Positions 9,901 to 44,211 of a stretch of 64,000 nucleotides of DNA are shown piece by piece. Each line of letters opens with the position of its first letter. Within the stretch, counting starts at the first letter, position 1. Made by a program: the position numbers and the translations under genes. The stretch is taken from NCBI RefSeq assembly GCF_021018895.1, contig NC_079386.1, forward strand, positions 14,783,552 through 14,847,551. The letters run 5' to 3'. The stretch is from Seriola aureovittata (lineage: Eukaryota; Chordata; Actinopteri; Carangiformes; Carangidae). The notes under the pieces were generated by a model. The model searched no databases, was not told where the DNA came from, and saw nothing but the letters and a program-made list of their open reading frames with translations.

Positions 9901-12396
9901 TAATTACAGCTCTCTTAAACACAGAAGAAGTTTTCTATTTTGGACAAAAGTTCATCAAAAGACTAAAGATTAATTTGCTTCCTGGTCCTGTCTCTTAAAA
10001 TACTCTTTGCGTCAGGAGGGATCGAGTCAAGTGTGGAAAATCACTTTCAGTGTTCAGGGGGCCTCTATCATAAGGCAAGATCAGCGGGATGAGCAGCTAT
10101 CTCTGGGCTTTACTCAAACCTCCTACGATCGTAAAGCTGGCTGATGTCTCAGAACCCGTCAACTGACCAATCGGACCACTGGAGAACTCGAGTCATAATC
10201 CTACATAATCCTGCATTAGAAACACCCCTAAATATAATGCCGTCCAGTACAACACTAACTAACCAATGCTAAAACATAGAATTTCAAAACTAACCATTTA
10301 AAAAAAGAGCAAAAAAATGAAATGAAATGAAAAAACATATGATCTTAACATTTAGGAAGGTAGAACAAGAAAATGTCATTGAACATTACAGGCAGATTTT
10401 ATGGTAGTTCACCTGTATTTGATTGCATTACACTCTACTAATAAAAAGGTAGGTAATGAAGACACTCGCTGAGTATCACTTCTTGCTGCTCGCTGCAGGT
10501 ATCACAATTTAATCTCATGTAATATCAAGTACTTTATTCACGTCGCATGTAACTGGCTTCTAAGCAGGAACTCTATGAACAGGCTCATGGCTGGACAGGA
10601 AAACCCCAAGTCAACTGATCCAGTTAATTCGCCGTCTGTGTGATAACAATTATCCAGGACCACCGATGACTCAATGAAGCAAGATAAGGCAAAGAAAGCA
10701 AGACCGAGCCGAACTTGCTTTGTGATACAGGCCCCAGTTCATGCACCAAAAAAAAAAAAAAACAGCCTTAAGCATAAAACTGTCAGTGCGTACCCGTTAC
10801 TCACAGCTGCACAATGTGCTAAAGCAGTGAATAATAAGCAGCAGGTTGTTTGGGTATTAAGGATACGTGAAGGTTGGTTTGAAGACACTGATATTGCCAC
10901 TCCTGCAGAATGCTCTCGATGTTCTCATGCAACTGTTTTTAGTTTCACTTACATTTCTATAATTACAATTCCTCTTAACGCTGTTTTCCAATCTGCTTCT
11001 CTCTATTCTGATGACAAGACAGCACTGAAAGATTTATAAATAAGCTTTTATCATGCAACAGGTTAGCCTCAAACTCAATGGCCTCCATGTTCATCGTGTG
11101 CCTGCAGCCGCTTCACAGTAAAATCCATCATTTGACACTTTGCAGTTAGTTTCCTACGAGACACCTTGTAACCGTTCATTTTACAAGTTCTGTATTTTCT
11201 AGTTCATTTCCTGGAAGTTTCCCTCATAAAAATTAACTGGTATTTAGCTACTAGAATATTTCCAAGAAAGGCTGTCACAGTTTGGAACTAATTTCCCTTT
11301 CTAATTAGTACCAAACGGTGTAGGCCTTTCATGGAAATATTCTAGCAATTAACAGCTAAATACCAGCTAATTTTTTAGGAAATTATGAGTAAAGTTTTCA
11401 GTAAATGAACTGGAAAACACAGATCCGGGAAAGTAAAGCATTCTCGAAAACTTTATTAATAGACGTCTGAATTTATTCAGCAGGTGTGTGAAAAAATAAA
11501 TGTATTGATAAACAGTTCATACTCCACCAGCAGATCCAGCGAGGTTGAAGAGGTCAATGGGTTTAGTGGCACACTAAAAAATGTGAGTATGTCAGTAAGT
11601 GCATGTTGAAGTGGATTACAAATGTCTTATTTCTCATTTGTGGCTGGAAACTGCAACAATACAACTGATTGTACATCAATTCATGGAGTTGAGGTTAAAA
11701 TAGATCATACACAGCCTTTGGCTTTCATGATTTACACATTACAAAGAATTTATAAATGGTAAAATGATGGTAGTGAACAAAAACACAGTATATCGCCAAC
11801 TTTATGCTTCAAAACTGGGAGTCATGTGGCTGCAGTTAAATAATTATCACTGATTGTAAGCCCAAGCATATGTCCGCAGGAGGGGGCCCCATATCTTTTA
11901 ACAAGACACTGAATGCCACATAATTAAAAGATGTAAAGGCCTACCTCTGAAGAGGAGAGGAAGGGATGACCGGACCCTGAAATTGTCAGGTAGTTGTCAC
12001 TGCCTCCAGGGAACTGAAACATTCAGGTTGGACAAGTCAGGAAAACAGTTATTCTAGTATTTCCCACCTTATTGTCCAAAACCAGAATTAACAAGGACAT
12101 TACCATTCAACAAAAACCAACCAAGCAACCAGCAGTGTCCATTAAACTCAAACAGGTAATGTCTGCACACTGAGATGCGTTCAGTGGCAGCTGTAAGTTA
12201 GGTAAATACAATACAGGCAATGTAAAGAAGTGACATTGTGCCTGTCTGGGGGTGACAGACATGAGCCCCATTCATAAGGTAGAGTCACCTTGTTGTCAGA
12301 GTCAAATCCATTGAAAGACTGTGGATCCAAGAACTCCGGATCACCGTCGTGCTGCCCGGTACCGTCCGTTAAATCCGAATAAAAATTCAGGTCCAT
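3938..12396 (-). CDS. tox4: tox4, HMG-box protein TOX4 (9 coding exons)
   Basis: Exons, 5' to 3': 12289-12396, 11945-12013, 9448-9735, 9082-9342, 7908-8228, 7577-7657, 5738-6391, 5026-5180 and 3938-3995. All join in phase with GT/AG borders, giving 664 codons (human TOX4 is about 620). The start [15 protein letters not shown] and the following [15 protein letters not shown] are typical of the TOX family. A Lys-rich NLS ([15 protein letters not shown]) leads into the HMG box at about residues 298-375, split across exons 5 and 6. The large exon 7 is Pro/Ala/Gln-rich. The C-terminus has a Cys/His cluster (C-x4-C-x14-C-x3-C-x4-HC) ending in a tiny 58-bp last exon, features that point to TOX4 rather than TOX, TOX2 or TOX3. 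TOX4 is nuclear, binds DNA, and in mammals is part of the PTW/PP1 phosphatase complex with PNUTS and WDR82. Whether this is a single copy or one of two teleost paralogues cannot be told. Confidence 0.93.
4690..4985. repeat. teleost interspersed repeats in tox4 intron 8
   Basis: About 4690-4800 resembles the reverse complement of a tRNA-derived SINE: it has a B-box-like GGTCGGATACAAACCC and a degraded CT-rich tail. About 4825-4985 contains the string AGTTTGACATTTTAGAAAATA and TTTATGCTAAGCTAAGC, which I recognise as a frequent percomorph repeat. A further fragment of the second type is at about 28376-28450. Family names were not checked. The rest of this 1.03-kb intron (3996-5025) is unremarkable. 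Confidence 0.4.
5203..5671 (-). mobile_element. solo LTR, copy 1 (tox4 intron 7)
   Basis: A 469-bp element that begins TGTTGTTTCTTCC and ends ACACCACA in the + orientation. It is flanked by the 4-bp duplication CAGA (5199-5202 and 5672-5675). It is about 80% similar by eye over its full length to 6728-7190. On the minus strand it has a TATAAA (5389-5394) followed about 100 bp later by AATAAA (5284-5289), the U3-R layout of a retroviral or Ty3-type LTR. There is no internal coding sequence, so it is a recombined solo LTR. It lies in the same sense as tox4, 22 bp from the acceptor of exon 8. Confidence 0.75.
6490..7247. mobile_element. hAT-like MITE interrupted by an LTR
   Basis: The outer parts (6490-6727 and 7195-7247) match a very common teleost pattern: start CAGGAGTGGAATCGAACTAA, internal CTACATTTCAGAGGCAGA and CCACTACATTTATTTGAAG, end TTTCTACACTG. 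The solo LTR at 6728-7190 splits it cleanly, leaving the GTAT duplication, so the MITE is the older insertion. A partial relative is at about 44560-44715. Confidence 0.6.
6728..7190 (-). mobile_element. solo LTR, copy 2 (nested, tox4 intron 6)
   Basis: A 463-bp relative of the LTR at 5203-5671, with termini TGTAGTTTCTTCC and GGGACACAACA and the 4-bp target duplication GTAT (6724-6727 and 7191-7194). The TATAAA on the minus strand is kept (6912-6917), but the poly(A) hexamer position reads GATAAA. It has no internal genes. It is inserted inside the MITE spanning 6490-7247. Confidence 0.75.
10057..10735. mobile_element. MITE with terminal inverted repeats (tox4 intron 2)
   Basis: The left end GGGGCCTCTATCATAAGGCA and the right end CTTGCTTTGTGATACAGGCCCC are imperfect inverted repeats of about 22 bp, a terminus I recognise from teleost MITEs. 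The 679-bp interior has no transposase. The MITE lies in the 2.2-kb intron between tox4 exons 2 and 3. Confidence 0.6.
11191..11420. repeat. long fold-back (imperfect palindrome)
   Basis: The two halves are near-complementary over roughly 95 bp. The left half has TAGTTCATTTCCTGGAAGTT...TGGTATTTAGCTACTAGAAT...TTTGG, and the right half has the reverse complement, CCAAACGG...TTCTAGCAATTAACAGCTAA...AAATGAACTGG. It is probably a palindromic MITE within tox4 intron 2. Confidence 0.65.
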
Positions 12397-13100
12397 CTTT
12401 TCAGCTGGGCCTCATATGTTAGCTATTGGGGCCCCTCTTCAATTCAACAAGATGTTACGCAATTAAACCGACAATTTCTAGCTTTACTTTGGCTTGAAAA
12501 TGTGTGGTTTCTTCATGTAGCTCTTTAGTGGAAATGCCAAGTCCAGATACCGTGGCAATGTTAACTCTATTTCTAATGAAACCGCCAACGCCGACAGATT
12601 TCGGACAGATGTTGGGCTAGCTCACACGACTAAAGCGAAGCATGTGCACGCCAGCAACCGTGCCAAAAATAACCTGTCCGCTGGCTGGCTGGCTGGCTGG
12701 CTAGCTACCGAGGTAACGTGGCTGTTACCCGTCTTTCTTGCTGACTTGTCCTAACACGGTTTAGCTTTAGCTGGCTTTGACGCAAGGCTGCGGTACTCCT
12801 CACTTAACCGCCAGCCTGAAGCCCGTTTGTCTGCCGGTCTTAAACGTCTCATTCGGAGCGAGCAGACATGGTGAAGGGAATTTTAACGGCCGAGCTGTTG
12901 ATGCTGACCCGGAGGTCTGGATAACGAAAACGATCGTTTCAAGGTGTCTGACAGCGACGGAAGACAGACCGAACCCCCCCCCCTGCCTTTGCTTCGTGTT
13001 GGCCCGGGCCAGGCTGCTCAGTGGATCCCGAGACACGGATCACGGACAGGATAAAGTGGAGAGGGGTCAAGTAAACGACGCCATCACCGGATGTTGAGCG
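12397..13100 (-). promoter_or_regulatory. tox4: tox4 5' UTR and promoter region
   Basis: The first tox4 coding exon starts at 12396. The next 700 bp upstream (higher coordinates) are richer in GC and CpG than the surroundings, consistent with a housekeeping promoter. A GGCT tetranucleotide run lies at 12681-12702. An open frame on the plus strand across 12777-13097 looks like a by-product of this composition. No TATA box is obvious. Confidence 0.45.
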
Positions 13101-13189
13101 ATACGATTTTCAAAATAAAATCAAAAGACTAAGTTACTAAAAAAAAAAAAAAATCGATTTTATTCTTCAGATGCAAAAACAGCAAACAT

Positions 13190-13890
13190 ATTTGCTACCC
13201 ACACCATGCCCGGATTAGGACATGAATGGATTACTGAATGAGCCAAAAAGACACAGGCCCAAGGGCCCAAGTGGCCAGGGGTCCCTTATATTCAAGCCTC
13301 TGTTTGAAGATACTTATATCTCTTGTTTGAAAGTCAATTGAGCGACTACAAAATTATGCTATACTCACTATAAAGAGACCGAAAGTGACCACAAAGAGAC
13401 TCAAAACAACTACAAAGAGACACAAAATGATTAAAAAAAGGCACAAACACTCTCAAAAAGATTGAGAATAACCGCAAAGAGAATCAAACACCTACAAGGA
13501 GACACAAAATGACCACCAAATGCTCAAAACAAATATAAAGAGATTGAAAATGACTACAAAGAGATGCAAATCACCTTCAAAGATTCTCTAAATACCCACA
13601 GATACTGCAAACACCCACAACTCACAACACAAGAAGCACAAATTGACCAAAAATAGACTCAAAATGACCACAAAATACTCAAAATGACCACAAAAAGTCA
13701 CACAACGACTTCAAGAGACAGGAAATGACAACAAGTTTCAGTGTGGCGGTCTTGCTCCAGTGTTGGAGGGGTGGGTGAAATTTAACTTGCCTGTGCCCAA
13801 GGGCCCATTGTCTCATAATCCTTACATGCCTAGCAGGCACTGGGGCAAAAGTTTGTTTTTGGGCCCCTGTATTGACCCAAGGCAGTTTCA
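13190..13890. repeat. composite repeat with an internal minisatellite
   Basis: Between about 13370 and 13700 lie many degenerate copies of an 18-20-bp unit close to CAAAGAGACACAAAATGAC. Flanking GGCCCAAGGGCCCAAG (about 13258) and TGCCCAAGGGCCCATTG (about 13793) look like the ends of a known kind of teleost element that carries such a minisatellite. Confidence 0.55.
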
Positions 13891-13924
13891 GTATTTCCCA
13901 AGGCACTCAAAAAGAAACCAGAAG

Positions 13925-14055
13925 TCTAGAGATGAAAAAACCATGGACATTTTTCACCATGTTCTGACATTTTATACACTGAACAATCAACTGATTGCTA
14001 AATAAAATAACTGTCGGTCCTATTGATAATGAAAGTAATTGCTGGTTGTAGCCTC
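13925..14055. repeat. teleost 'ATCGATTA' repeat, fragment
   Basis: The fragment contains TTTTTCACCATGTTCTGACATTTTATA followed by a degraded CAACTGATTG...TTGATAATGAAAGTAATTGCTGGTTG. Related fragments lie at about 36893-37030, 43095-43345, 46050-46370 and 62546-63095. Confidence 0.5.
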
Positions 14056-16021
14056 ACAGTTCATGATGATGGAATTATGATGGAATAATTTGATCTTGCC
14101 CAAGGTTTTCTGAATGTTAATTATTTAACATACAGAAAAAATAAAACAATAGGATTAAAGAACTTAAACAAAACTGCACACTGTAAGCTAAATATATGCT
14201 GTAATAAACAGTATAAACTAAAACAAAAAAGCTTTTTAAGCTAGACTTTAACAATCAAATTATGTAAACCTAAATGTTATGAAGTAAACGTAAGACTTGG
14301 GGGTCTCTGTGGGTCTGGACCCCCTGAGCAACTGGCTGTTTTGTGTGGTTGTTAATCCTGCCTTGACCTCTCGAAACCAAATGAGGGACAAAGTGTTATG
14401 ATTTATGAGGTTAGAGTACTATTTATACACTATTCTGATTTCTGGTTAAAACATATTTAGGAATACACTATGGGAGTACTATGAACTAAAATGTTACACC
14501 TAGATTTAGACACAAGGTCCTTCTACAAAACTTGCCTTAAATATAAGATATTAACCTTAACAAACTTTAGTTGGTATTGTATTTAATTGCTGTAATTTCC
14601 CTAAATGGTCTGCAGTCAAATTACTAAATTACTATTGATTTGCAGCCTGAAGTTTCTGATGGATCTAGGGCCCTGAGGCCATTCATTACAGTTTCAACTT
14701 ATCACAGATATCGGTGTATATGTTGACCAGTAAGTGAGAAATGTGACAATGTGTTTGAGGTGATCCAGAAACTAATAAAAAAAAAAAAAAAAAAATCAAT
14801 TAATGTCACTGTTAGTCAATTACAGACTAAAAAGTTAAATGTATTATAGTCCAGTATTCATAATCGTAATTCGGTCTTCGTGTTTTTTGTTTGTTTGATT
14901 TTTTTTACACTCCAGTTTTACGTTGTTTTTCTTGTCACAACTTCAATGCAACTTAGTTGGATTTGTGTGGTTCAGAATTATTACTTATTAATAGGTCTGC
15001 AGCTAACAATTGCCTTCATTATCGATATATTTCTAACCTTCTGTACAACCTCTTAATACCCAAATTCCCGAGAACTTTTTTTTTTTTATTGTCAATAAAA
15101 AGTTCTATTATTCAGGATTTTATTCTGAAAGCTATAACAGGAAGTCGCCTGTCATTAGCTTTCCGACAAAGGGGTTAACTATACTTGGTTATTGTAGCCT
15201 CTCACAAACATGTTCGTGTCTGAAATGCAGTTAGTAACATTTCAAAAGATTTAAATTTACCAATTAAAGGAAAAAACTTACAATTTGTGGGCAGATATTC
15301 AACAAGTTGTTTCAGTTCCGGGTGGCAGCTTTAAATACTTTACACCAGCATATTAATATTAATTTAACACCAAATCCCAGTTGTGTAGGATTAGCTGTCT
15401 CTCAAGGGGAAAATAGATGAGTTAAAGTTGAACAAATACATTTTAAAATGGGATAATAAAGGTTCGGCCGCTCGTACCAACACTGGTGTGTTTGTGACAA
15501 CCAAAGATCGTGTTGTAGTTGATCGTCACATACGAAGACAAAGGTGATTCTTTTATTAAGTCTAACGTTTCTAATGCCAACTACTCTTACCTCCATGCTC
15601 ACCCCCGAAATCTGATAAATGTTTTGTTTTTATCCCACTTTTTGTTAGTGAACTTCGCCCAGAACTGATTTCCTCAAATATCACAACATGGCACCGGCTT
15701 CCGAATTGTACGTACAAGTGGAAGTGACCTCATCACGCAAAATATGACTTCCAAAATAAAAGGCAGCTAAATTTGGCAGCTTTTTTCACTTTATGTATAC
15801 AACATTTTAGCTCTTGCTTTGTGCACATAACAATAAATTTGAATGATGATTTTTAGACTAAACAATTTTTCAAAAAGTAATCAACATGTTGAATGTTAGT
15901 GGCAGCCCTCCAAGAACAGAAAAAAAGACAAAAATATTACCAAAAAAAAAAAAGTATTAACAAATTATAATACCAATATCAGCTAAAAAAGACAAACGTG
16001 TAACTTTTCTTTCAAAATTGC
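14056..16021. other. intergenic spacer between tox4 and slc12a6
   Basis: AT-rich sequence. A minus-strand open frame at 15402-15602 ends in ATGGAG|GTAAGAG, which resembles a first-exon donor, but no continuing exon was recognised. No conserved gene was found here; in particular no EMC4, which borders SLC12A6 in human. Confidence 0.4.
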
Positions 16022-18450
16022 TTTATTTATTCCCATGTTTTTTCAAGCAAAGTTTTTTATGATTCCTTTTTATATTAATGTAATTAAAAAAAGATAAAAC
16101 TTGGGATCTTTTTTTGTCTTTATGTACAAGCAAGAAAACAATGTTTAGGAAATAACAATGAACATGAAAGAATCCCTGCACAATGACACTGTAGAAAATA
16201 AAAAGAACAAAGCATTAGAGTGGAATCAAACACCTCTAGTTTACAGCTCCTTACTTTAGCAACAAGCTCACGTTCACACACGCTCTTTCAGACACACATA
16301 AACACAGACAAAGCAAGATGTCAGCAGGTGGATTTCAGGTGTATGGTGAAGTGGAGAGTTTCAGGGCACAAGCTTGTGCTACACAGCGTAGCAGATTTTC
16401 TCATTAGAAGGAATGGAGAACACTATTTTGCTCTGTTAAATGAACACGTATCATCCATGCTGCGCACACACATACACATAAACACTTCTCTCTGAGTGAC
16501 GATGACATTTTGACAGCATGCAGTGCAGTGGTCCTCTCCACGATGGTCCAGTGTGTCAACAATACTTTCCAAATTCTTCCCTTTCCAAGGCCTTCACAAC
16601 AACAACAACAACAACCGCAAAGTCTGACCTCGCTTCTTTAAACACACTCTACTGTCTACTTTAACATACTAACTATTCACATGCAGTCCAATGTGGGCCG
16701 GTTTATGGCACAACACAGAGAAACCTCTGATAACTTCCTTTACATTGGTTTAGTTCATTTGATGCGTTTTCCTGGGATCTCGGTTGATGTTGACAAATCC
16801 ATAAATGTGTTGCATAAAGACAGCCCCCCTCTTGATTTAAGGAACCAAGCTATATCCGTCTAACAGCTGACAACACGTATGAGCAGAGCGGACTGCTGAA
16901 GATATGTGTCAGGTGGCAATTGTACATCATTTCTGTCATTTGTTTTCATCACAATATGTATGTATAATTTATGGAAGCCCACTTCTGCTAAGACAAAAAA
17001 TAAAAAATAAATAAAATAATGGAAAAATAAAATACAATTTATACTCCAAAATCAAAATTAAGAGATAACGTCATCATATCATTTTGACTTGAAGTAAGAA
17101 TTTTGACTGTTTATCAAATAATTTTGACTTAGTATCTCATGATTTTAACTTAACAGAATTTTTATTTATCACCTAATGATGACTTATATCATAAGATGTT
17201 CAAAATCTTCATTTTTTTCTATCTCATTTCAACTATAATTTGAAATCTTTATTTCATAATTTTGACAAAAAAAAAAAAAAACCTTTTTAATCCAACAATT
17301 TTGACATGTCTTGTAAATTAAGTGGGTCAATTTTGATTTCTTTATATCTTAAGTTTGACAAATTTTTAAATTATGATTCAATAATTTGCATCTTTTAATT
17401 TTGACTTGAAAAATTGAAAAAAAATCTAATAAATTAAGACACACAATCCAAATTTTCACTCTCCATGAGCAGTTTTGTGCTCATCATAACTAACTGTTTA
17501 ACTCTCTTTTTCTTTCCTGGCAGAAATGGTTTCCTATACGAGAGAGTAGATTGTGAGAAATAGCAGCAGGTTCATACAAACACACACAAGAACCAGAATA
17601 ATAATTCTGTGTTACTCCACTTTGAACTTCACTGTGGATAAAACAAATTTTGAGGTTTGTGCAAATACTATTGGATATGGTGGATATCAAAAGAGGCCAG
17701 TATTGATGTGCAACTGATAACCATTTCTTCCTTTCATCTCCTTAAACATGTTACACTTTCAAGTAAGGAGATGGCACAAAAGCACACTGATATTCCTCAT
17801 GTGCAGTACTAAGATGGACTCCTCACTCTCTTGATGCAGTGTTACTTAACCAGTTTTCATGAAGCACTGGAATAAACTTTTAGATGTTTTCAAGGAGAAA
17901 AGAAAACAACAAAAACACTCGATTCAGACATTCAGGCTAACACACATCTGCTTCCAAAATACATTCTGTACAAAAAGCAACCCTGAGTCTCGTCAGTGCA
18001 AAGACTGCTCCGTTCTGGGACGCTTCACAGCCTCTCGCGCTCTATGTTTTTTCATTCAGTGGTCCACGGCCCTAACACTCTCGCTCTTAACACAATGCTG
18101 GTCCCTTCACCGATAAACCAAACCTTCTTCAGATGGATAACTTTCATACACACACAAACACACACACGCTTGGTTTTTTTTTCTTTTTTTTTTGCTCATT
18201 CGTGGAATTGTGTTGGCATTTCTGTAGCTCGACAGAAGTAGAATGGAAACCCTTGTCGTGACAGAAAAGTGTAAAACATGAAAGGAAAAGGGCTGGGTGG
18301 GGTGTTGGGCGTGAAGACTGACGCTGCAGCCAATGACAGTCTCTCTTTTTGGGCCCACATCCCCAGAGCTCACAGGCCCCTCCGTCTCCCTTCGCTCACT
18401 TCTGCGCGACTGGCTGCTTCTTTACCACTGGCTTCTTCCGTTTTGTCCAT
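16022..18450 (-). other. slc12a6: slc12a6 3' UTR
   Basis: From the stop codon at 18451 the minus strand continues 2.4 kb without splice-linked coding sequence, to overlapping AATAAA signals (16022-16027 and 16026-16031). A long 3' UTR is usual for this gene. It contains the degenerate repeat at 17040-17460. Confidence 0.5.
17040..17460. repeat. degenerate 'ATTTTGACTT' minisatellite
   Basis: Many diverged copies of a unit near TCATAATTTTGACTT occur in AT-rich sequence, a simple-repeat type frequent in teleosts. It falls within the predicted slc12a6 3' UTR. Confidence 0.55.
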
Positions 18451-40944
<22,494 letters not shown>

Positions 40945-43900
40945 GGCAACTCACTTGGAAAAGTTAGACGAGGAGCGCAAGGGATGTATGGGAGGCAGGA
41001 GAAGATGGATGGCTAGGGGGCAGAGGTGTTGGGGAGGTTTCACGGACTAGCTAGCAGGGCTGTGCTGACTTGAGCTAAGCTAGGCTAGGCTTTCTCCCAG
41101 GTGATGCCGAGGTAACAGCGGCCACTACAATTTGTCCCTTTGCAGCTGCAATTCTCCATTGAAGCAAAGTAGTCGTCTTCCACCAGGCATGTGAAAGAAA
41201 CTGTACCAAAGGCCTCTTTCTGCGCCTACAAGTGCAAAAGACTTTCTGATTCTGTTTGAAAGTGATACCAGCACAGGAACTATTTCTTTCCTATGAATGT
41301 GTGCATGTGGTTTTAAGCAGCTGGCAGTGATGATAATCACACATACATAAAGAGCTGAGGGGATCTCTTCTTGTAGTGTCAAGCTCAATCTTTTTCGTCT
41401 TCCTTATACGTCAAATTGAAATAGTGTTTCTGTACAGAATCTTTTCTACCTACTCTATGTCTTGATTCCTGTAGATGAGGACTGATGTCTTTCTCTCTGC
41501 CTTTTGTCACATAAACACATATAGACTTTGTCTGACTTGCACCCTGGAGATAAAAGTGTCTTTCTACTTTCTGCTGCAACCATCAGCAGTCACAGTAAGG
41601 GCAGGGGAGGATGTGATGGGAGAGAAATGATTGAGAAATGATTGAGGAAAAAATACAATAGAAGTTAGTTTATATACAGTGAAAAGGAACAAAATAAGTA
41701 GGCTGCATGTACTGTGAATTACAATTAGGAAAAGCAGCACTTTTCTCCACAAATTTGTATCTACAACATGTTGTCAGGCAGCCATTGTGTAATGTGTTTA
41801 CTTGCAAAGATAATCAGTTTAACACAGTTTTACAATGCTTTCTCTGTTGTGCCATAAAACAAATTCACGTGGAGACAGCTGAAAGAGGAGGTCTGTATCT
41901 TTTTTGCCTTTAAATTCACCCCATGCTCCTAAAATCAACAAATACAGTCTCTAGCCTGCCTTCCTACACAATAAAACGTCAACAAAACAGTTGCTAATCT
42001 AAATAATACATACATTGAGCAAATATTCATCATAACCGCCTAATTTCCTTTGTGTGAATATATGTCTCTTTTTACAAAAACTAACTCTAGGGAAAACTGT
42101 GTCCGGGGTTTTATACTTCAACAACATGACACCTTTCTAAATGAAGGAGGTGTAAAACAATAACCAGTCTGAGCTTCACAGTTGGCCGGCGTGCCGTGCA
42201 GGTGCAAAGTCAACTATGCAATTTACTCTGTTGTCTTGGGAGAAAAAGTGACAAGACAGGTGGATATAGCTGAATTGTTGTTTTAGCTTGGTTCATAATT
42301 TAATTATTAAAAGGAGAGCGGTTCCAACCGGTTGTGCCAGTAGCTGCTGGCTGTTTTCTCTCACTCTGCATGCAGAGACATGGTCCACACACACCCCCCA
42401 CCCCACCCCCCCGTTTTAATGCTGCCTTTCTCTCACACTTTGTCAGTGCACATTCAGAGATGAACAGGGGAACAGACAGCAAGGTGGGGTAGATGGGTTT
42501 TGCACCTTTCATGCCCAGCTTGCAAAGCATGCCTGGGAAGAGAGTGGGGGGCTTATGGGGCTTATTTTCACCAACTTCCAGCTACATTTGAATCAGTGGG
42601 AGAGCTGAGGCCTATCCCAGCACTAGCACGCATTGTACAGCAAAAACCCGGGAGAGGTTATCAGTCTAGACAAACACATTCACACCTAGAGGCAATTAGT
42701 CTTCAATACAACTCTATGGCATGTCTTTAGACTGAAAGAGAAACCAGAGGAAAGAGCAGAACAAGGTGCAGAACATTTTGTTCTCCTCTCAAATAATTTA
42801 ACCTGATTTCTGCTTATTTGAGCGCATATTTTGTATTTCAGGGGATTCTTTTTCTGCTCAATAACATTGATATTATGCTTGTAATATAGCACAGAATCAA
42901 TGATGTGTTACCCTGATTCACATTAACCATATGCTGTGAATTATGCTTTCGATCACAGGAGAATAATATCACCTGTGACTTAACCTAATATCTTCATTTA
43001 TCTTCCAGGCTGTATTACCAGTGTATGCAAGATAATTTTCTGAATTTGCTGCACTATTAGTTGATTGACAGCTTGACAACTTGATTGACAACTATTTAGA
43101 TAATATATCATATTGATAGTATAATCTTTTTTTTATTTGATGCATTTATTTGCTGTACATGATAGTAAACTGAATATGTTAAGGTTTTGGACTGTAATTC
43201 ACAGAAAACGAGACATTAAAAGACGTTACATTGGGTTTTTTTCACTATTTTCTGACATTTTAAAGACTAACAACTGATTAATGAACCTAGAATATAACCA
43301 TTAATGAAAAAATCCTTAGTTTGAGCCTTGCAGTGTTTTATCAGAGTTAAATGAGCAGTACAGGGCTGTAATGTTAGCCGGTTGGCTAATTTTTTCAGTA
43401 GGGAGATAATAAATGGGTGTTTAAGTGCCACAGCATAGCACCTGAGCTCATATCCAAAATAATGTTACAATTATTACAGTATAATTAACTAGATAATAAT
43501 CCAAAAATAAAGAGATAGTGTTGTCCTGGTCTCGTGTTCAATCAGTCTCAATCACAGGGGTTTATGTAAATCCAGCTGTAATCATTACGACCCAGGGACA
43601 AGCATATAACCAAACTAGCCTTTACCAATTAAAAACAAAATCCTTTAATTAGTTTCAACCTGCTGAAAGCCCAGTTGTTGCTGATACTCGCTTGCTAGCC
43701 ACCACTCAGTTGCCATTCTAAGCCAATTAAGCTAGCCATAATAATTCTGGCTTGAACCGGTCAGTAAACGCCTCCCGATATTATTACACATTCAGACCTG
43801 GCGTTGTAATGAAATTGTAAGAATATGTGTTGCTTCAAACATGACCTTAAGACAACATTTTCATGACAAAAGGAATGCGGCATCTGGCGTTAAACCGCGG

Positions 43901-44211
43901 CGGTTTAAACGCATTGAGACAAACTGGTGGAGTAATTAGCCTGTTATTGGCAAAGTTGTGATTTTCGATTAAAGTAAGCATCGTATAATGAAGAGCTGCG
44001 CGTGAAGCACTCAGCCATCACTTCTATAGATACAGGAGGAGGGGGTTGTATCGGGTGAGGTGGTCACTGACGGTACAGCTAGCCGAAGCTAACGTTAGCC
44101 ATGCCGCTGATAAACTGTCAACTCCGCGGAGCTCCTCAGATATCTCACAGACAGCGACAAACGCCCGTTGAAAATTTCAAACCCCATACAGCAGTCACAT
44201 AAAGCGCTTAC
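40945..44211. other. slc12a6 5' UTR intron (inferred)
   Basis: A 3.3-kb stretch upstream of the slc12a6 start codon, presumably an intron in the 5' UTR plus some leader. It contains a repeat at 43095-43345 and otherwise no recognised feature. Confidence 0.4.
43095..43345. repeat. teleost 'ATCGATTA' repeat, fragment
   Basis: Contains TTTTTCACTATTTTCTGACATTTT followed by CTAACAACTGATTAATGAAC, the same family core as at 13925, 36893, 46050 and 62546. Confidence 0.55.

Noticed and set aside
10674..11039. A 121-codon plus-strand frame in tox4 intron 2
   Set aside because: It starts inside the MITE end and contains a long Lys run from an A-stretch; no homology recognised.
12777..13097. A 106-codon plus-strand frame next to tox4, a possible divergent gene
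   Set aside because: It lies in the CpG-rich promoter, overlaps an equally open minus frame, and has no recognisable domain.
13370..13700. Regularly spaced repeats resembling an array
   Set aside because: Units are degenerate 18-20-bp minisatellite copies without unique spacers, in a vertebrate genome; not a CRISPR array.
15402..15602. Minus-strand frame with ATGGAG|GTAAGAG, a possible first exon
   Set aside because: No downstream exon or conserved protein found; one donor-like site is too little to call a gene.
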